Origin: Rhizophagus irregularis
Lineage: Eukaryota > Glomeromycota > Glomeromycetes > Glomerales > Glomeraceae
NCBI RefSeq assembly: GCF_026210795.1
Contig: NC_089430.1
Span: forward strand, 3,162,001-3,226,000
Direction: 5' to 3'
Length of the DNA: 64,000 nt
Positions 24,076 through 36,604 of the stretch are shown piece after piece. The position numbers were made by a program, and so were the translations under genes. The notes beneath the pieces are model-generated. The model saw only the letters and a program-made list of their open reading frames with translations. It searched no databases and was not told the DNA's origin. Each line of letters starts with the position of its first letter. Position 1 is the stretch's first letter.

Positions 24076-24505
24076 TTATATCGAATGATTTGTAATTTAT
24101 TTATTTTTATATTTTTGCTTTTCATCTATAGGGATGGATTCTATTTATAGAAAGAGATAAAAAAAAACGCGCTTTTTTATGGGATGGGATTATGCACTTT
24201 CACGTGACTAAAATACTGGAATTTTATTGGAAACCGTTAAAAAATATTTAGCCGTTATCATAATCTTCCCACCTTAAAAATTTATCTTAATAATTTTAAA
24301 GGTTGGGTTCGTCTGTCTGGGTAGTTTACTATGATAGATAGAGGAACCAGGAGTTCTTTTTAATTTGTAATTTTTGTATCAATAGTTTTGTACTGTTTAC
24401 TTTATTACTTTGATAAATCGACTTACAATCTTATCATAAAAAAAAAAAAAATTATCTAAATATCGTTATAATTTTATATTTTTAAAAAAATTACATAATG
24501 GGAAT

Positions 24506-24593
24506 CCCGTACCGAAATTTGATTATTTTTGATCAATGTATATATCGACCCCGTACCGAAATTTGATTATTTTTGATCAATGTACTGAGTTTT
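24506..24593. repeat. 44-bp direct duplication
   Basis: CCCGTACCGAAATTTGATTA through TTTTTGATCAATGTA occurs twice head to tail, offset 44 bp, with essentially no differences. A recent local duplication. Confidence 0.85.
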
Positions 24594-24710
24594 ATATATC
24601 GACCTTCGATAACTATCGTTCAATAACTATTTAAATATTTTAAATACGGTAATTTAAAATCCTTTAGAAATACTGTAAAATTCTTTATAAATTATGAGAT
24701 ATCTTTGTGA

Positions 24711-24926
24711 TACAGTAACAACTCCTTAAATGCTTCACTATAAAATACATACACTCTCTATAAGCTAAGCGTGATTAAAATGGTATGAGGTTGCAAAATA
24801 CAATATTTAATTAGAAAATACCATAACTTGGTTCAGTTTATAAGAATTTTATATATTTTGCTCTCTCATAAATGCATACCTTATTTATTATGGTTCAAAT
24901 AAGTGTGCATTTAAGGAAGTGTTGTA
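24711..24926. mobile_element. Small pogo-like MITE (CTCCTTAAATGC arms)
   Basis: Left TA-CAGTAACAACTCCTTAAATGC; right GCATTTAAGGAAGTGTTG-TA. Arms are imperfect complements. TA at both edges. No ORF. Confidence 0.65.
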
Positions 24927-25564
24927 TCATGTCTTGGTTTATTTAAAAGAAAGGAAATATTCAGAGGGGCAGTATAATATCAAAATATTTATGTAATTTG
25001 AACAGTTTTATTTACGTATAATATTTTTATTAACATAAAGAAAAATGTGTATGTATGAAAAGCCAAACGATCGATGAAATATTAAAATCTTAAATAATAT
25101 AGAGAGAAAAATCGAGCAGAATTCCTTTTCACTCCCTTGTGAAAAATCGAATGTAGTTGGTATTAATCGGAATTAGATTATATGCTTTAAAGGAAATACA
25201 AGTGATAAAATTTTAAGAAATGCATAAAAAAAAAGAACGATAAAAGAAAAGTAGTACAAGTATGTAGGATGTGCACATCCTACACACAAAAAAATACGAA
25301 TAAAGTTGACATAAAATCGTAATGTTACATAAGTGGAAGGGGGAAATTATTCAATATCATGAATTTAATCATGAATTTTAAGCGAAAAAAATATAATATC
25401 TTAAAAAAAAATCTTATTGTATATTAATATATTAAAAAGTCTAAATATTCTAAATTTGATACCCTCTCTTATCTAGAATTAAAAATAAACATATATTGTT
25501 CAAATATAGGAAAAAAAAATCGAAAAAAAAGAATACGAGAAAGAAAAAATTTTTTTAAAATAGT
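24927..25564. other. 3' flank of the Myb gene, with a perfect palindrome
   Basis: No gene. A perfect 22-bp palindrome occupies 25263-25284 (centre TGTGCACA, arms TGTAGGA/TCCTACA). The remainder is A+T-rich and should hold the Myb 3' UTR. Confidence 0.5.
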
Positions 25565-27993
25565 TTAATAAGAATGTGTATAGAGATACACATTCGGTTT
25601 TTCGAAATAGGGAGGGGAGGAGGAGTTTTCAGGGGTTGTAACACATGATTCATCCGTTACGCTTGTCCCCGTTGGGGACATGGTGGGACTTTGATTTTTT
25701 ATGGTTGTGACCTGTGGCACTATGGTAGGAACAGCAGTTATATGATTCATTGATCTTAACAAGTGCAAACTTTGCCCTTGTGTATTATGCTGAGCTGGTG
25801 TAGGTGGTGCCGTACGTGGAGGAGTCAATATATCGTTACTTTCATCATCAGTTGAAATTGTTGTCTCTGTAGTAACTTTGGCCGCAATAGCGTCACGTTC
25901 GATTTTGGCCTGTTTGTTTTTTATCTGTACCCAACGTGTTCTACATTGTCTCTATTTTATATAGAAAGATAGAAATATATATTTGAATTATTAAGAAATT
26001 ATCAAATAGTCAATGAATAAGTAATAATTATTTACTTGAGTTCTTCCTTCGATTAATTCCGCGATACGAATCCAGCATCTACCATATCTTCTTACACCTT
26101 CTTTCAATACTTCATCTTCTTCAGGTGACCACTTTCCCTTTCTTACACTTGGATCTAAAGCTTCAGACCAACGAGCTTGACATTGAATACCAGTTCTATG
26201 AGGAATACGTGAGGCAATTTTATTCCAAGGTATAGGTTGTGGATGACCATCCGAATCGAGAAGATCTACATATTCGCTAACTGCCTCTTTTAAAGCCGCA
26301 TCTTCTTCAGGGGTCCAACGTCCTTTATGAATAGTTGGATTTAAAGCACCTAACCACCTAGTTGAACATTGCATTGGGGTCCTATTTGGTACGTGAGCGG
26401 CTATGAGAGACCATTTATGTGGACCATAAATACTTATAGCGGCTCTTAAAAGTTCATCTTCTTCTTCGGTCCATTTAGTGTATACAGGTGGTTTTTGACT
26501 TAGTGTGTTAGCTGAGCCAGCAGATGTAATTCGAGACTGATAGTCAGTTTCATATATAGGAAAAGGTTGGGATCGTCTCTGTTTACAAAAAAAAAAAAAT
26601 ATTATTAGATTACTGTTAGTGGAATATCTTGTTTGGTATACAGGAAATGAACATACCGGATTAAATTGGTAATTAAAAGTTTGTGGATCACTGAAAGAGA
26701 TCAGAGAATATGAAGGAGTAGACACTGGTAACGTTGACATCGTTAAAAGATCTGGAGATGGAAATGGACTTTCTAAAACCATTTGTGAAAGCCCCATGTT
26801 ATGATGGGGATACATTTCATTGACTGATGATAATTGTGGTATATGAGACTAAATAAAATAAAAATAATATATAAATTTCTTTGAAATTATCATTCTTCTT
26901 TTAAGATAAAAAAAATATGATAAATTACAGATATAACAGGCCATTCATTTTGATTGTACTGATTATGAGAATTATCAGTCTACTTAACAATAAAATGTGA
27001 AATAAATTAATATGAATAAAAAATTTTGAATTGAAAAAAATTGAAAAAAAATTGATTACCGAAACGGAGAATCTTGTATTTTGAGTACGTTGATGATCAA
27101 AAGTAATTCCCGAATTATTTTGTAATAACTAAAAATAATTTACGTGACTAAGTATGAAAATTCTTTTTTTTTTTAAAAAAAAAAAAAACCCCGTAATTGA
27201 AATAATTACCATATTTTTATTTTGTAATTCCTGCTAAAAAAAAAAAAAAATAAAAAAAAATGAATTGAGTTTTTTTAATATTAAAAATATTCTAAATAAA
27301 AAAAAATTATATAAACGAACTTGGTCGTAATGATTTAACAAAGTGTTGTCTCGAGAATAGACCTAGATAATAATAATATGTTTTTGTTCAGGAAATCAGG
27401 TGATTTGATAAAAATTCAAATTATATTTAAATTACAAACAGTGTTATTTTCAAAATAATACGGGATGTGTATAATAGAATTCCCTATTTCCGCAAGATCT
27501 TGATGGTGATGATATGACTGCAAACCGGAATTCCCAATAGATTCTTTATTACTGTCGTTATTTGCGTTATTATTCATGTCTGAGAAATATTTCGCCAATA
27601 TTTCGTCATCAAACATGTGAGTATCATCAGATTGTTGGGCAGGCTGCACGTGATCTAAAAATATAAATTTGACGTAATTATTAATAACAAAAAAAAAAAA
27701 AAACAAAAAAACAAAAAGGAAAAGGAAAAGGAGAAAAAGAGAAAAAGGAAGAAATGAAAAATAAAATAAAATAAAATTAGATAAAATAAAATAAAAAATA
27801 AATATTTGGTTACGGCGGGATTCCGGAAACAATTTTTTAGAAATTGGAGAATGAATTTTAATTTTTTAAAAGAAGGAAAAAAAGAAAAAGAAAAAGAAAA
27901 AGAAAAAGAAAAAAATTAACAAATTTTTTATTCAATTATGTTACCTAAAAGAAATTGCTCTTCAATAAGAAGATTCTTTGGTAAATTCTCCAT
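25565..27993 (-). CDS. Three-repeat Myb DNA-binding protein, nine exons
   Basis: Exons (minus strand, 5' to 3'): 27993-27945, 27654-27440, 27362-27321, 27233-27210, 27128-27060, 26979-26929, 26848-26657, 26578-26036, 25951-25565. All introns are GT..AG and all joins keep the frame, giving 523 aa (1572 nt with stop). The start MENLPKNLLIEEQ is the first ATG of exon 1. Three Myb repeats lie at about 248-402 with Trp at 250/270/289, 302/332/351 and 364/383/402, each with a W-T/S-x-EED opening. Repeat 2 has a longer first spacer (YVDLLDSDGHPQPIPW). The N-terminus is Asn/Gln/His-rich and the C-terminus Pro/Thr/Ser-rich, as in transcription factors. Probably a nuclear DNA-binding regulator of the BAS1/SNAPc-Myb type; the exact orthologue is uncertain. 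The only solid host gene here. Confidence 0.9.
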
Positions 27994-28799
27994 GATAAAA
28001 AAAGGAAAGCAAAGAATTTATAATGTAATTAAGAGGTAAGAAAAGTTTTATAAAGGGGGGGGGGGGGAAAAAAAGAAACGAATTAATTACTTATATAAAT
28101 GTAAAAAACGAACAATGAATAAGATCACGTTATATGAATAATAAACAATAGAGATTAAAAAGGGATTTCGAGGGAAGAGGCAAATTCGGAGTGCGTCCGT
28201 TAAAAATGAAAGGGATTTGATTTATAAAAATCTCAAATTGTTTAAGTTTTTTCCGAAGATGAAAAAAAAAACAAGGAGATCAAAATAAAAAAATCAAATC
28301 GAATTATTTTAATCTGAAATTAAATTTTAAATCGTTAGACACACAAAGAATAGTAAATTATCTTCAATAATTTAACTTGCGGAATAGTCGAAAATGACGA
28401 AAGGGAATCAAGGATTCACGAATGAGGTTAAGTTCATTAAACCAAAATCGTAACCACTAGAGATGATTTTTTATTGAAAATAGAGGAGGTTTTATATTAT
28501 TATAAATCCAGGATATAAATATGTACCTATTGTAAAAATAATTTTAAATTAATTGAAATAATTGTGCAGATTTTTTTTGATTTATAATAATTAAAATAAA
28601 AAAAGAAAGAAAAAAATGGAAAGATAATTATTTATTTATTGATTTCGCATGTACAGCGTTTAGCATTTCTTAATTTTTTTTTTTCCTGCAAGGCACCGAT
28701 ACTTAAGTGCTAACCTGTTTTTTATCTGAAAGCTTCTTTCTGATATGACCAACGTTCAAATATCAAATAAAAATAATCATCCTATTTTATGCATAAATA
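27994..28799 (-). promoter_or_regulatory. Presumed upstream region of the Myb gene
   Basis: Lies 5' of the Myb start. It contains a run of 13 G at 28055-28067 (C13 on the coding strand) about 60 bp before the ATG, and A-rich tracts. No certain TATA box or transcription start can be named. No other gene. Confidence 0.35.
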
Positions 28800-28812
28800 A
28801 AATATATATATG

Positions 28813-28844
<32 letters not shown>

Positions 28845-28920
28845 CACATAAGTATATATATATGTATTATATATATATATATATATATATTTATGTGTAT
28901 ATATATATATATAATATATG
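28800..28920. repeat. TA-rich microsatellite, palindromic
   Basis: About 120 bp of mostly TA dinucleotides. ACACATAA near 28843 and TTATGTGT near 28891 mark a partial inverted symmetry, so the tract could extrude as a cruciform. Confidence 0.85.
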
Positions 28921-30222
28921 AAAATATAAAAAAGGTGACAAGAAAAAAAACATTTTATAAATAGTTAGTTAATAAAGTAAAATTAATTGAATGAAAATAT
29001 TTAGGGGAGGAAAAAAAAAAGTAAAAAAAAAGAGGTAAATAAGTTTGGTATATAAAACACAATTTTGTTTAGTGCTTAGATGATATCATTTTTGCCAACT
29101 ATAATCATAAAAATAAAAATTCTTGTACATCGGTAAACAAACAATTATTTTATTTTATTTATTTTATTATATAAATTATTAGTATTATAAATACTGAGTT
29201 ATTATAAATACTGAGTTATTATAAATACTGAGTATTATAAATACTGAGTTATAATATAAAAAAAAAATCTCATAATATCACACTATTTTTAAGTGATGAT
29301 CAAAAGATATGTTCGATCACGTAATCTTAAGAATAATAAAATTAAGTTATGAAAAAAAAAAAAACCAGGTAAAGACGAATTGTTCGCTTTCGCAATTTTA
29401 AATCTGAGATTTAATATTCTTTATCTGATAACTCGTCATACATGCATTTAAAAAATAACGAATCAATAATAATATTTTCGGCTTAACAAAAAATTTAACG
29501 GAGAAATAACGTTAATATAAAACATGTTAAAAAAAAATTAAAATAAATAAAAACACGTTTACATTCCTTAAAACACAATGTACTGTACGTCTTATTTATT
29601 ATTATTTACATTACAATGTGTTAATATCCGATTTGTCAAATGATTATATAATGTTATAATATTTAAATTTTCAATTCTTTTTATTGGTTTTACTTTTTGA
29701 TTTTCTCCTTAAATTATTACTGCTTTTTATTTTTTTATTTTTTTATCCCATCCCATTTTTAATTAATAAACCAAAGGGGGGATCTTTTGATGATGTCAAA
29801 ATCGAATTATTTATTAATTAGTACAAACAAGGTAAACAAATCATAATAGAAATAACACAATAGGTTTTTCATTATTTCTAAATAATAATCGAATGATGAT
29901 TTTTTTTTTAAAATACTTCAATGGTTTTTATTAAAAATTAATAATCGTTATTATTAATTTATAATTATAGTTTTTATTATGGCACAAAAAAAAATTTTTC
30001 AATTGCTTTCCTGTAAATGGATAACTGAGAAACCGCGATTTTTTTGAGAGATTCTAGAAATCTAAAAATTTCTCATTAAAAAAATAAGATGCAGATTATA
30101 AATAATAAGTATATTACAAACAAAAAACCAAATCAAGAACTAACTTTGGATTACATATTATATTCAATTAGTGGTACCGTGTCCTTCTCCATGGACCCAA
30201 AATTATTATTTATTTATTTATT

Positions 30223-30258
<36 letters not shown>

Positions 30259-32598
30259 TATTTTTGGCGTTTGTCAGATCATTACCTTAATGACATAATT
30301 TCATAATTTTTGGATATTCAAAAAAAAAAAAATACTTTTTATTGATAATCTCCTTGTTCAAAATTGTGTACAATTTTCAAATGGAATCGCGTGTTATATA
30401 AAATCCCGTATTCTTGGGATGTTCATAATCAAATTATATGAATCTTATTTATTTGCCTAACTACCATATTAATTTATATGAATTATTTATGTTTCATATT
30501 TCAAACAAAAGGATTTTATGCATGTGTCACATTTTTTTTTTTTAAAAAAAAAATCAATGTTTTTTTTTTTGTTTTTTTTTTTATACAGCAAAAAAAAAAA
30601 CCAATACAAATTAGTTATGTTAGTTAAATTAAAAAAGAAGGGACGCGAGCGTGGCTATTCATCATGTGTTACAGGAAAAATTTTTTGTTCACGTGTCATA
30701 AATTTTTATTTTTAATTTAGGCCGTAAATCTGTTTGTAAATCTATGAAATCATCAGATTTTGGAAAACGTTGTCACCCTATTAAATTTATTATACACAAT
30801 GTGAAATGTTTTCCCATTGTAATTAAATTCTCGATTTTTTGGTTTCACATATATAAACTTAATTCCCAATGTTAATATTAAAAAAAAAAATTTTTATTGG
30901 TTAATAATAATGTTTGGCTGAGGGACAATATCCCCCCCCCTTTTTATAGAGATCTCACATTTTATTTATATAAAATTATAATGTATATGTATAAAAAAAA
31001 AAGAAGGTAATTAAAATAAGGGGCTCATTTTTTTGTGATTTTTACGAAAATCTCATGTGAAGAAAAAAAATATATATATAAATAGGTTGATTTATGCATT
31101 ATCGGAACTAATGGTTATTATTGGTTAATCAATTGTCATTATGATCATTATATCGTCCACTTCCGTGCTTTCCCATTTATTTCTACATTGTTTTTTTTAC
31201 CGGAAAATTTTTTTTTTTTTTTTATAATCACGTGAACTTTATAACAAAAATTAATGAACTCAAAACTCAATAATCCCCGGTTTATTTATTTATTTATTTT
31301 TATTTTTTTTTTGATGAGAAAATTTAAATAAAAAAGAATTAAATATTTTATCCGTATTCCTTTTCTCAAATCTAACCATCTTATAACAAAGTTACAAACC
31401 TATTTTCTTGTTCCCTTTTGATTCTTCTTATATTACTTATGTAAGATATTACATGTGATCTTAAATTTTATTTCTTTTTAAAACTAAAAATTCATAGAAC
31501 GATTTAAATATCCCTTTGAGAAGTTTATCTTTTCGAATGAAAACGGTTTCATATATTTTGGATGGGTAACTGTTTATATATACATTTCCAATGACACTTA
31601 ATAACGGAATTTTGTAACATTTATTTTGTTTTATTTTATTTTCCATGAAACTCTTAAATAAATCTATGGCGTTTTTTCCTGTAAACCTAATCAAGAATTT
31701 CAATATCATCGAAACTTAAATTATTATAAATTCTCATGTTCACGTGATCCGTTTAAAAATACTGTTTTAGTCCTCATTGGATATATTCATAATCATAATT
31801 TTCATATTTCGTAATGCATTGACATGAGATTAAGTTTCAAAATATTGGCGAGAAAAACTAGAAATCCGCCAGTATCGTTTATCATCACTATTTTAATAAC
31901 AATGTTTCCTTTGTTTCTTTTGTGGATAATTTCATCAATTTTACCATTGTTCGAGAAGTTTCGAACAATTAAATTATTTAATAGTTGCGCACGAACCATT
32001 CTTGTACCACTATTTATAATGCAAGTGATCAAAATATGATATTTTTATCATGTGAAATGAACAATGACATTTGGGAATTACAGATTCCCGACAATATAAT
32101 ATATAAAAAATATATTTGGGTCAACTTTTTTAACTGTTAAAGTTAAATTTAATCCTGTTTGAGAACATCAAATTGAACTAATCTATCCTCTTCATGAAAC
32201 ATTCAGTGAAACTCGTAATTAAACATGAAATTAAATAATGTATCAAATCTTTTGTTTTAACTTTAATGTTTAAAATTTTTAAAAAAAAGTAAATCTCGTG
32301 TTTAGTTGGTTTAAATTTGACAATGTATTTAGTATACAGCATGTTTCATATATATTCCGCATCAAACTGTACGTTTTTATGCTAATGTGATTTTTTATAT
32401 ATTTATTTTTTACCTATTTTAATTTCAATCCAAAAATTTTTCCTCCCAATTAATAATAGTACAAAATGTATGAGAAAATTTAATAATTTTAGTCATAATT
32501 CTAATAAATTCTGGTATTTTCTCCTTCTAAATTATTGATGTATCAAGTATAAAACTGGTTTTGATTTGTTTCATATACTTTTTTATACTTTTTATAGA
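28921..32598. other. Gene-free 3.7 kb with simple repeats
   Basis: Contains a 17-19-bp tandem (ATTATAAATACTGAGTT, about four copies, 29178-29256), a TTTA/TTA microsatellite (about 30208-30257), several poly-A/T runs and three exact TCACGTGA/TCACGTG sites (near 30690, 31228, 31740). Opposed ORFs of 71-82 aa at 31461-32039 show no recognisable protein. Confidence 0.45.
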
Positions 32599-32731
32599 CA
32601 TATCGGCTGATTGGAAAAATCAAGCCAATTAATATTTAAGCTCAGTTGATGGGTTCATTATATAACTGATGGGTTACTTATTGTCATTTAGCATATAAAA
32701 TTATGGGAGGCTTTTCTGATCAGCCGATATG
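32599..32731. mobile_element. 133-bp MITE with CATATCGGCTGAT ends
   Basis: Left CATATCGGCTGATTGGAAAA; right, complementary, TTTTCTGATCAGCCGATATG. The interior repeats TGATGGGTT. No ORF. TSD not clear. Confidence 0.75.
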
Positions 32732-33432
32732 ATTAATAAATTAATAATTTGAACCTGTTGTATTATATAAATTTGTCAAATATAAAGTAACACATATATA
32801 TGACATGATTTTTACATCAAAAACTAAACCAATTTAATTATTTGTTTTACATTTAATACTTTATATAATAAATTATATTTCAATAATAATTTTGGCCAAA
32901 ATTATTAAATCTAATGACTTTTTTACCTTCTTTTAAAATATAATATTGTTAATTAAATTAATTTAATTTAAATAAATTATTTAATCATTATTTATATTAA
33001 AATTATATATTAAAATTATATATTATATAAATAATTTTTTTTTTTATAAAATATGCAGTATTAAGAAATTTCATGCAATCTAAAATTCTAAATTAGTAAA
33101 ATTCTAAATTAGTAAAATTCTAAATTAGTAAAATTAAAATTAAACTATTTAATTTAAAAATTAAAATAATTTGATTTAATTAATTTTAATTTAATTTTAA
33201 TTAAACTTATACTAATTTATAAATAGTAAAATTAAAAAAAATAAGTACTAATATATAAGAAATTAATATATTTTTTATTTTTATTTTTTTTTCATTAAAA
33301 TTAATTAAATTTTTGGAAATTTATATTTAAAATATTTATATACAAAATATACAAATTATTTTTTTATCTATTATTTTTTTTTTTATAAAAAATAAACAAA
33401 AATGATTTTTTTAATAAAATTTAAATAGTATA
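32732..33432. other. A+T-rich, with a 17-bp tandem
   Basis: AAAATTCTAAATTAGTA repeats about three times at 33076-33133, and long A/T runs follow. No gene seen. Confidence 0.4.
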
Positions 33433-34368
33433 TACATTACTTGGACAAAAGTAGGCAGAATTCTATTATGTTAATTTCTCAACAATTGCACATAATAACA
33501 ATGCTTGAAATTTTAATATGTAATAACATAGATTTTGAAGAACATAATATCAAAATTTTAGATTTCTAGCCTTCATACAACTTTCTTAATTAGAAAGAAC
33601 TTAAAACAAAAATTTGATAATTAACTATATATAAAAGTGAGTAAAGTGAGAAAATAGTCCAATACTGTCAGTTTATTTAGAATTGTACATAGAAATGATA
33701 TCTGAAATTTTAATTTGTGGCTGTATAGAGTTTTGGTTAATGTATATACACGAAATTTCTTTTTTTTAGTTTTTATTTTTATACGAATTATGAAAAAATC
33801 AAAGAAAATTAATTTTAAAAACAACAGTGCTATACTTTCACATTTTCTTAAAATTATGCATAATAAAATATTTATATTTTTTTTTGTATTGTAAAAAATA
33901 TAGTTTAGAAAATAAATATATGAATTTTTATATTTTTGTCTTTTCTAAAAAATAACAAATTAACAATATCATTAAAAATCCACATTTTTTTTAATTTAAC
34001 GATCAATCAGAAATTTTTAAATTTTTTTCATCAATACAGCTGTATGAAAGTTAGAAGTATAAAATTTAATATTATGTCATTTAAAATCTATGTTATTACA
34101 TATTAAAATTTTAAGCATTATTAATATGTGCAATTTTGAGCAATTAACAAACATAAAGAGACTGCTACTTTCATTCAACTAATATAACAATTATCAAAGT
34201 TCTTTTTTTAATTAATACAGTTGTATGAAAGTTAGAAACATGAAAATTTGGTATTATATTCTTAAAAACCTATATTAATACATATTAAAATTTCAAGTAT
34301 TATTAATATGTGCAATTTTGAGTAATTAACAAAAATAGGCTTTCGCCTACTTTTGTCCAAGTAGTGTA
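33433..34368. mobile_element. Tc1-like nonautonomous foldback (CAYTACTTGGACAAAAG ends)
   Basis: TA at both edges. Left CATTACTTGGACAAAAGTAG; right CTACTTTTGTCCAAGTAGTG. Long imperfect arms follow: one arm at the left (33435-33600) and two direct copies of its complement at the right (about 34010-34160 and 34215-34335), each with TGTATGAAAGTTAGAA and ATTAATATGTGCAATTTTGA. No transposase. Termini differ from the Tc1-like element at 8391, so this is a separate family. Confidence 0.8.
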
Positions 34369-34590
34369 TTATATACAATTAAAATGTGATCTGTAAAATT
34401 TAAATAAAAAAAAATTAAATATGATCCAGTAATTAGATTTTAATAATTATTTTATAATTATTAATAATAGCTTTTTCAAAATAAAAAAAAAAATTCAAAA
34501 TTAAATTAATAAACTATAAAATAATCACAAATAAATAAATTTTAAATTTCAAATTTAATTATATTCTAAAAAAAAGTTTTTTACTATTTA

Positions 34591-34760
34591 TTAGGGTACT
34601 GTTAGATATTACCTAATATTTTAGGGAGAGGAGGGTAAATAAAGATCTTAGATTACATATAATACTATATAAGGAATTATATATAACATATCTTACCTAG
34701 GGGAGGGGAGGTAAGCTCTTATATTAAAGTGATATTAGGTAATATTTGACAGTGCCCTTA
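34591..34760. mobile_element. 164-bp MITE, TTA target duplication, GGGYACTGT ends
   Basis: TTA at 34591-34593 and 34758-34760 flank ends GGGTACTGTTAGATATTACC and GGTAATATTTGACAGTGCCC. The interior has GGGGAGGGGAGG and AGGGAGAGGAGGG. TSD TWA and G-rich tips fit PIF/Harbinger MITEs. Confidence 0.8.
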
Positions 34761-36058
34761 AATATTTTATAATTTTATACTAGTTTAATTTCAAATATAT
34801 TTTCTTATTTTAAATAAAATATCAAATACTATAAAATAACTAGATTATAAAATAATATATTTAATTATTTATTTAATTTTTTTTAAAATTTATATAGTAA
34901 ATTATATTAATTTTTGGTAAATCATATTTAAACTAATAAGAAGTATATTAGAAATTAGCTGATTTAAAAGAAAGTGAAGAAGTTAAACTTCAAATTAGAT
35001 ATATATATTACATAACATTTATATATATTAAATATTTTTTAAATATTATACTTAAAGAAAATAATAATCTTTATTTAAGAAGAATTTACATGAAATTATA
35101 TTATATGGGCGGATTTGATTCATCTGCAATATCACATGTTATTGCTAAGCCACCTTAATTAAAAATCATTCAAAATAATTCTTCACTATAACAGAATAAA
35201 GATAAAAACTAAAAAGTATTGAAAAAGCAAATTTTAACTTCCTTCAATATATATCTCTAAAAATATCTTTATAAACAGAAAACTACAAAAAAAAAGAAGT
35301 TAAAACAAAATTTTTTTAAGAAAAAAATAGAAACAGAAAAAACAGCAAAAAAAAAAAAAACTATTTATTATAACTATTCATACAACTTAAAAAATGACTT
35401 ACTATAAGTTGGATGGATTGATAATTATGTTAAATGGGTTTAATGTTATGATCCAGATGGATTCATCATCCATTTAATCTGATCCATAAATAAATGGATG
35501 ATCTGGATGACCATTCGAATGAATTTCAATATAAAAATCTGGATAACCAATCCATGAATAACGAATGATCTGGATAATCATTTAAATAGATCCGTTACTA
35601 TAAAATAGTACTAATTAAACAGATGGATCTGGATTTATATACAGAAATAGCAGATGATGAATTATTCGTATTTTCATCTGGATTATACTTCTCCGCTAAT
35701 TAATTACGTCGTATTTTGACGAACAGACCAATTCACTATTTATTATAAAATTACTATGAATTAATTACGTCTGTCAAAATACATTACATCTATCAAAATA
35801 AATTTAATTAGTATTTTATCATTTTAACAAAAAGTATAATCTGGATCTAATCCAGATAATTTCAAATCAGATAAATTTGCGGATTGGTGAATTGATAGAT
35901 CAACTGATTGCAACACTAAATGGGTTGAATCAGGTTTTTATACTAAGTTGTTTTTTGTTTTAATGTAAAGTAAAATCAAAAAAATTTTTAATTGATCTGC
36001 AAATTTACCTAATATTTAACCCTGTGTATACTAATCAATTTGATATTATATAATAAAT
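34761..36058. other. Gene-free stretch with a degenerate GGATCTGGAT region
   Basis: 35400-35930 is packed with variants of GGATCTGGAT, ATCCAGAT and GGATGGAT in both orientations, ending TGATTGCAACACTAA. It is probably an eroded foldback whose ends I could not fix. The remainder is A+T-rich with no ORF. Confidence 0.4.
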
Positions 36059-36446
36059 GGGCGGACTTATAGCAAAAGGTGGGGCTCAGACAATCACGTG
36101 ATTTTGAAAAAAATTAAACTTTAATATTATTGGTTAATTTAATAAATTATAATTTATTTCATTATTTTTAAAGATTTTTAAAATCAATTTTTTGCAAACT
36201 AGAGTAAATTTTTGCAAGGAATTCATTAAAAGCATTAGTTTTTTTCTAAAGCATCTATATTATTTGTTAAATGCAATAATAGAAAAATACAAAATTTGCA
36301 AATTCTTAAATAAAAAATTTTTTTATTAATATATTTATAAACAAAATTTTTTTTTTTCTGAAAGGTTAAATAAAGTAATATATAATTAAAATAAAATTTC
36401 AAAAAAAAAATTTTGGCCAAGCTCCCCTTTTGCTACAAGTCCGCCC
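36059..36446. mobile_element. 388-bp MITE with GGGCGGACTT ends
   Basis: Left GGGCGGACTTATAGCAAAAG followed by GTGGGGCT; right, complementary, CTTTTGCTACAAGTCCGCCC. AAAT on both sides may be the TSD. The 61-aa minus ORF inside (36235-36420) is a poly-Phe/Lys chance frame. A TCACGTGA octamer sits just inside the left end (36094). Confidence 0.75.
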
Positions 36447-36604
36447 AAATATTTTATTAAGTAAAATCAAAATATTTTTTATATAATAATTCATGGATAT
36501 TGTACGGTGTTATATTTATATTATCATACAGCTAATGCAGTAAACTATCAATATTTAATATTATACGTAAATAAACTATTGATATTTAATATTGTATGCA
36601 AATT

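Noticed and set aside
27416-27832. 138-aa single-exon ORF with a hydrophobic N-terminus
   Set aside because: The hydrophobic part is a translated poly-T/C intron; the rest is exon 2 of the Myb gene.
30089-30298. 69-aa ORF with a Leu-rich segment
   Set aside because: The segment is a TTTA/TTA microsatellite read in frame.
31461-32039. Opposed 71-82-aa ORFs
   Set aside because: They overlap on both strands, show no recognisable protein and no convincing splice joins.
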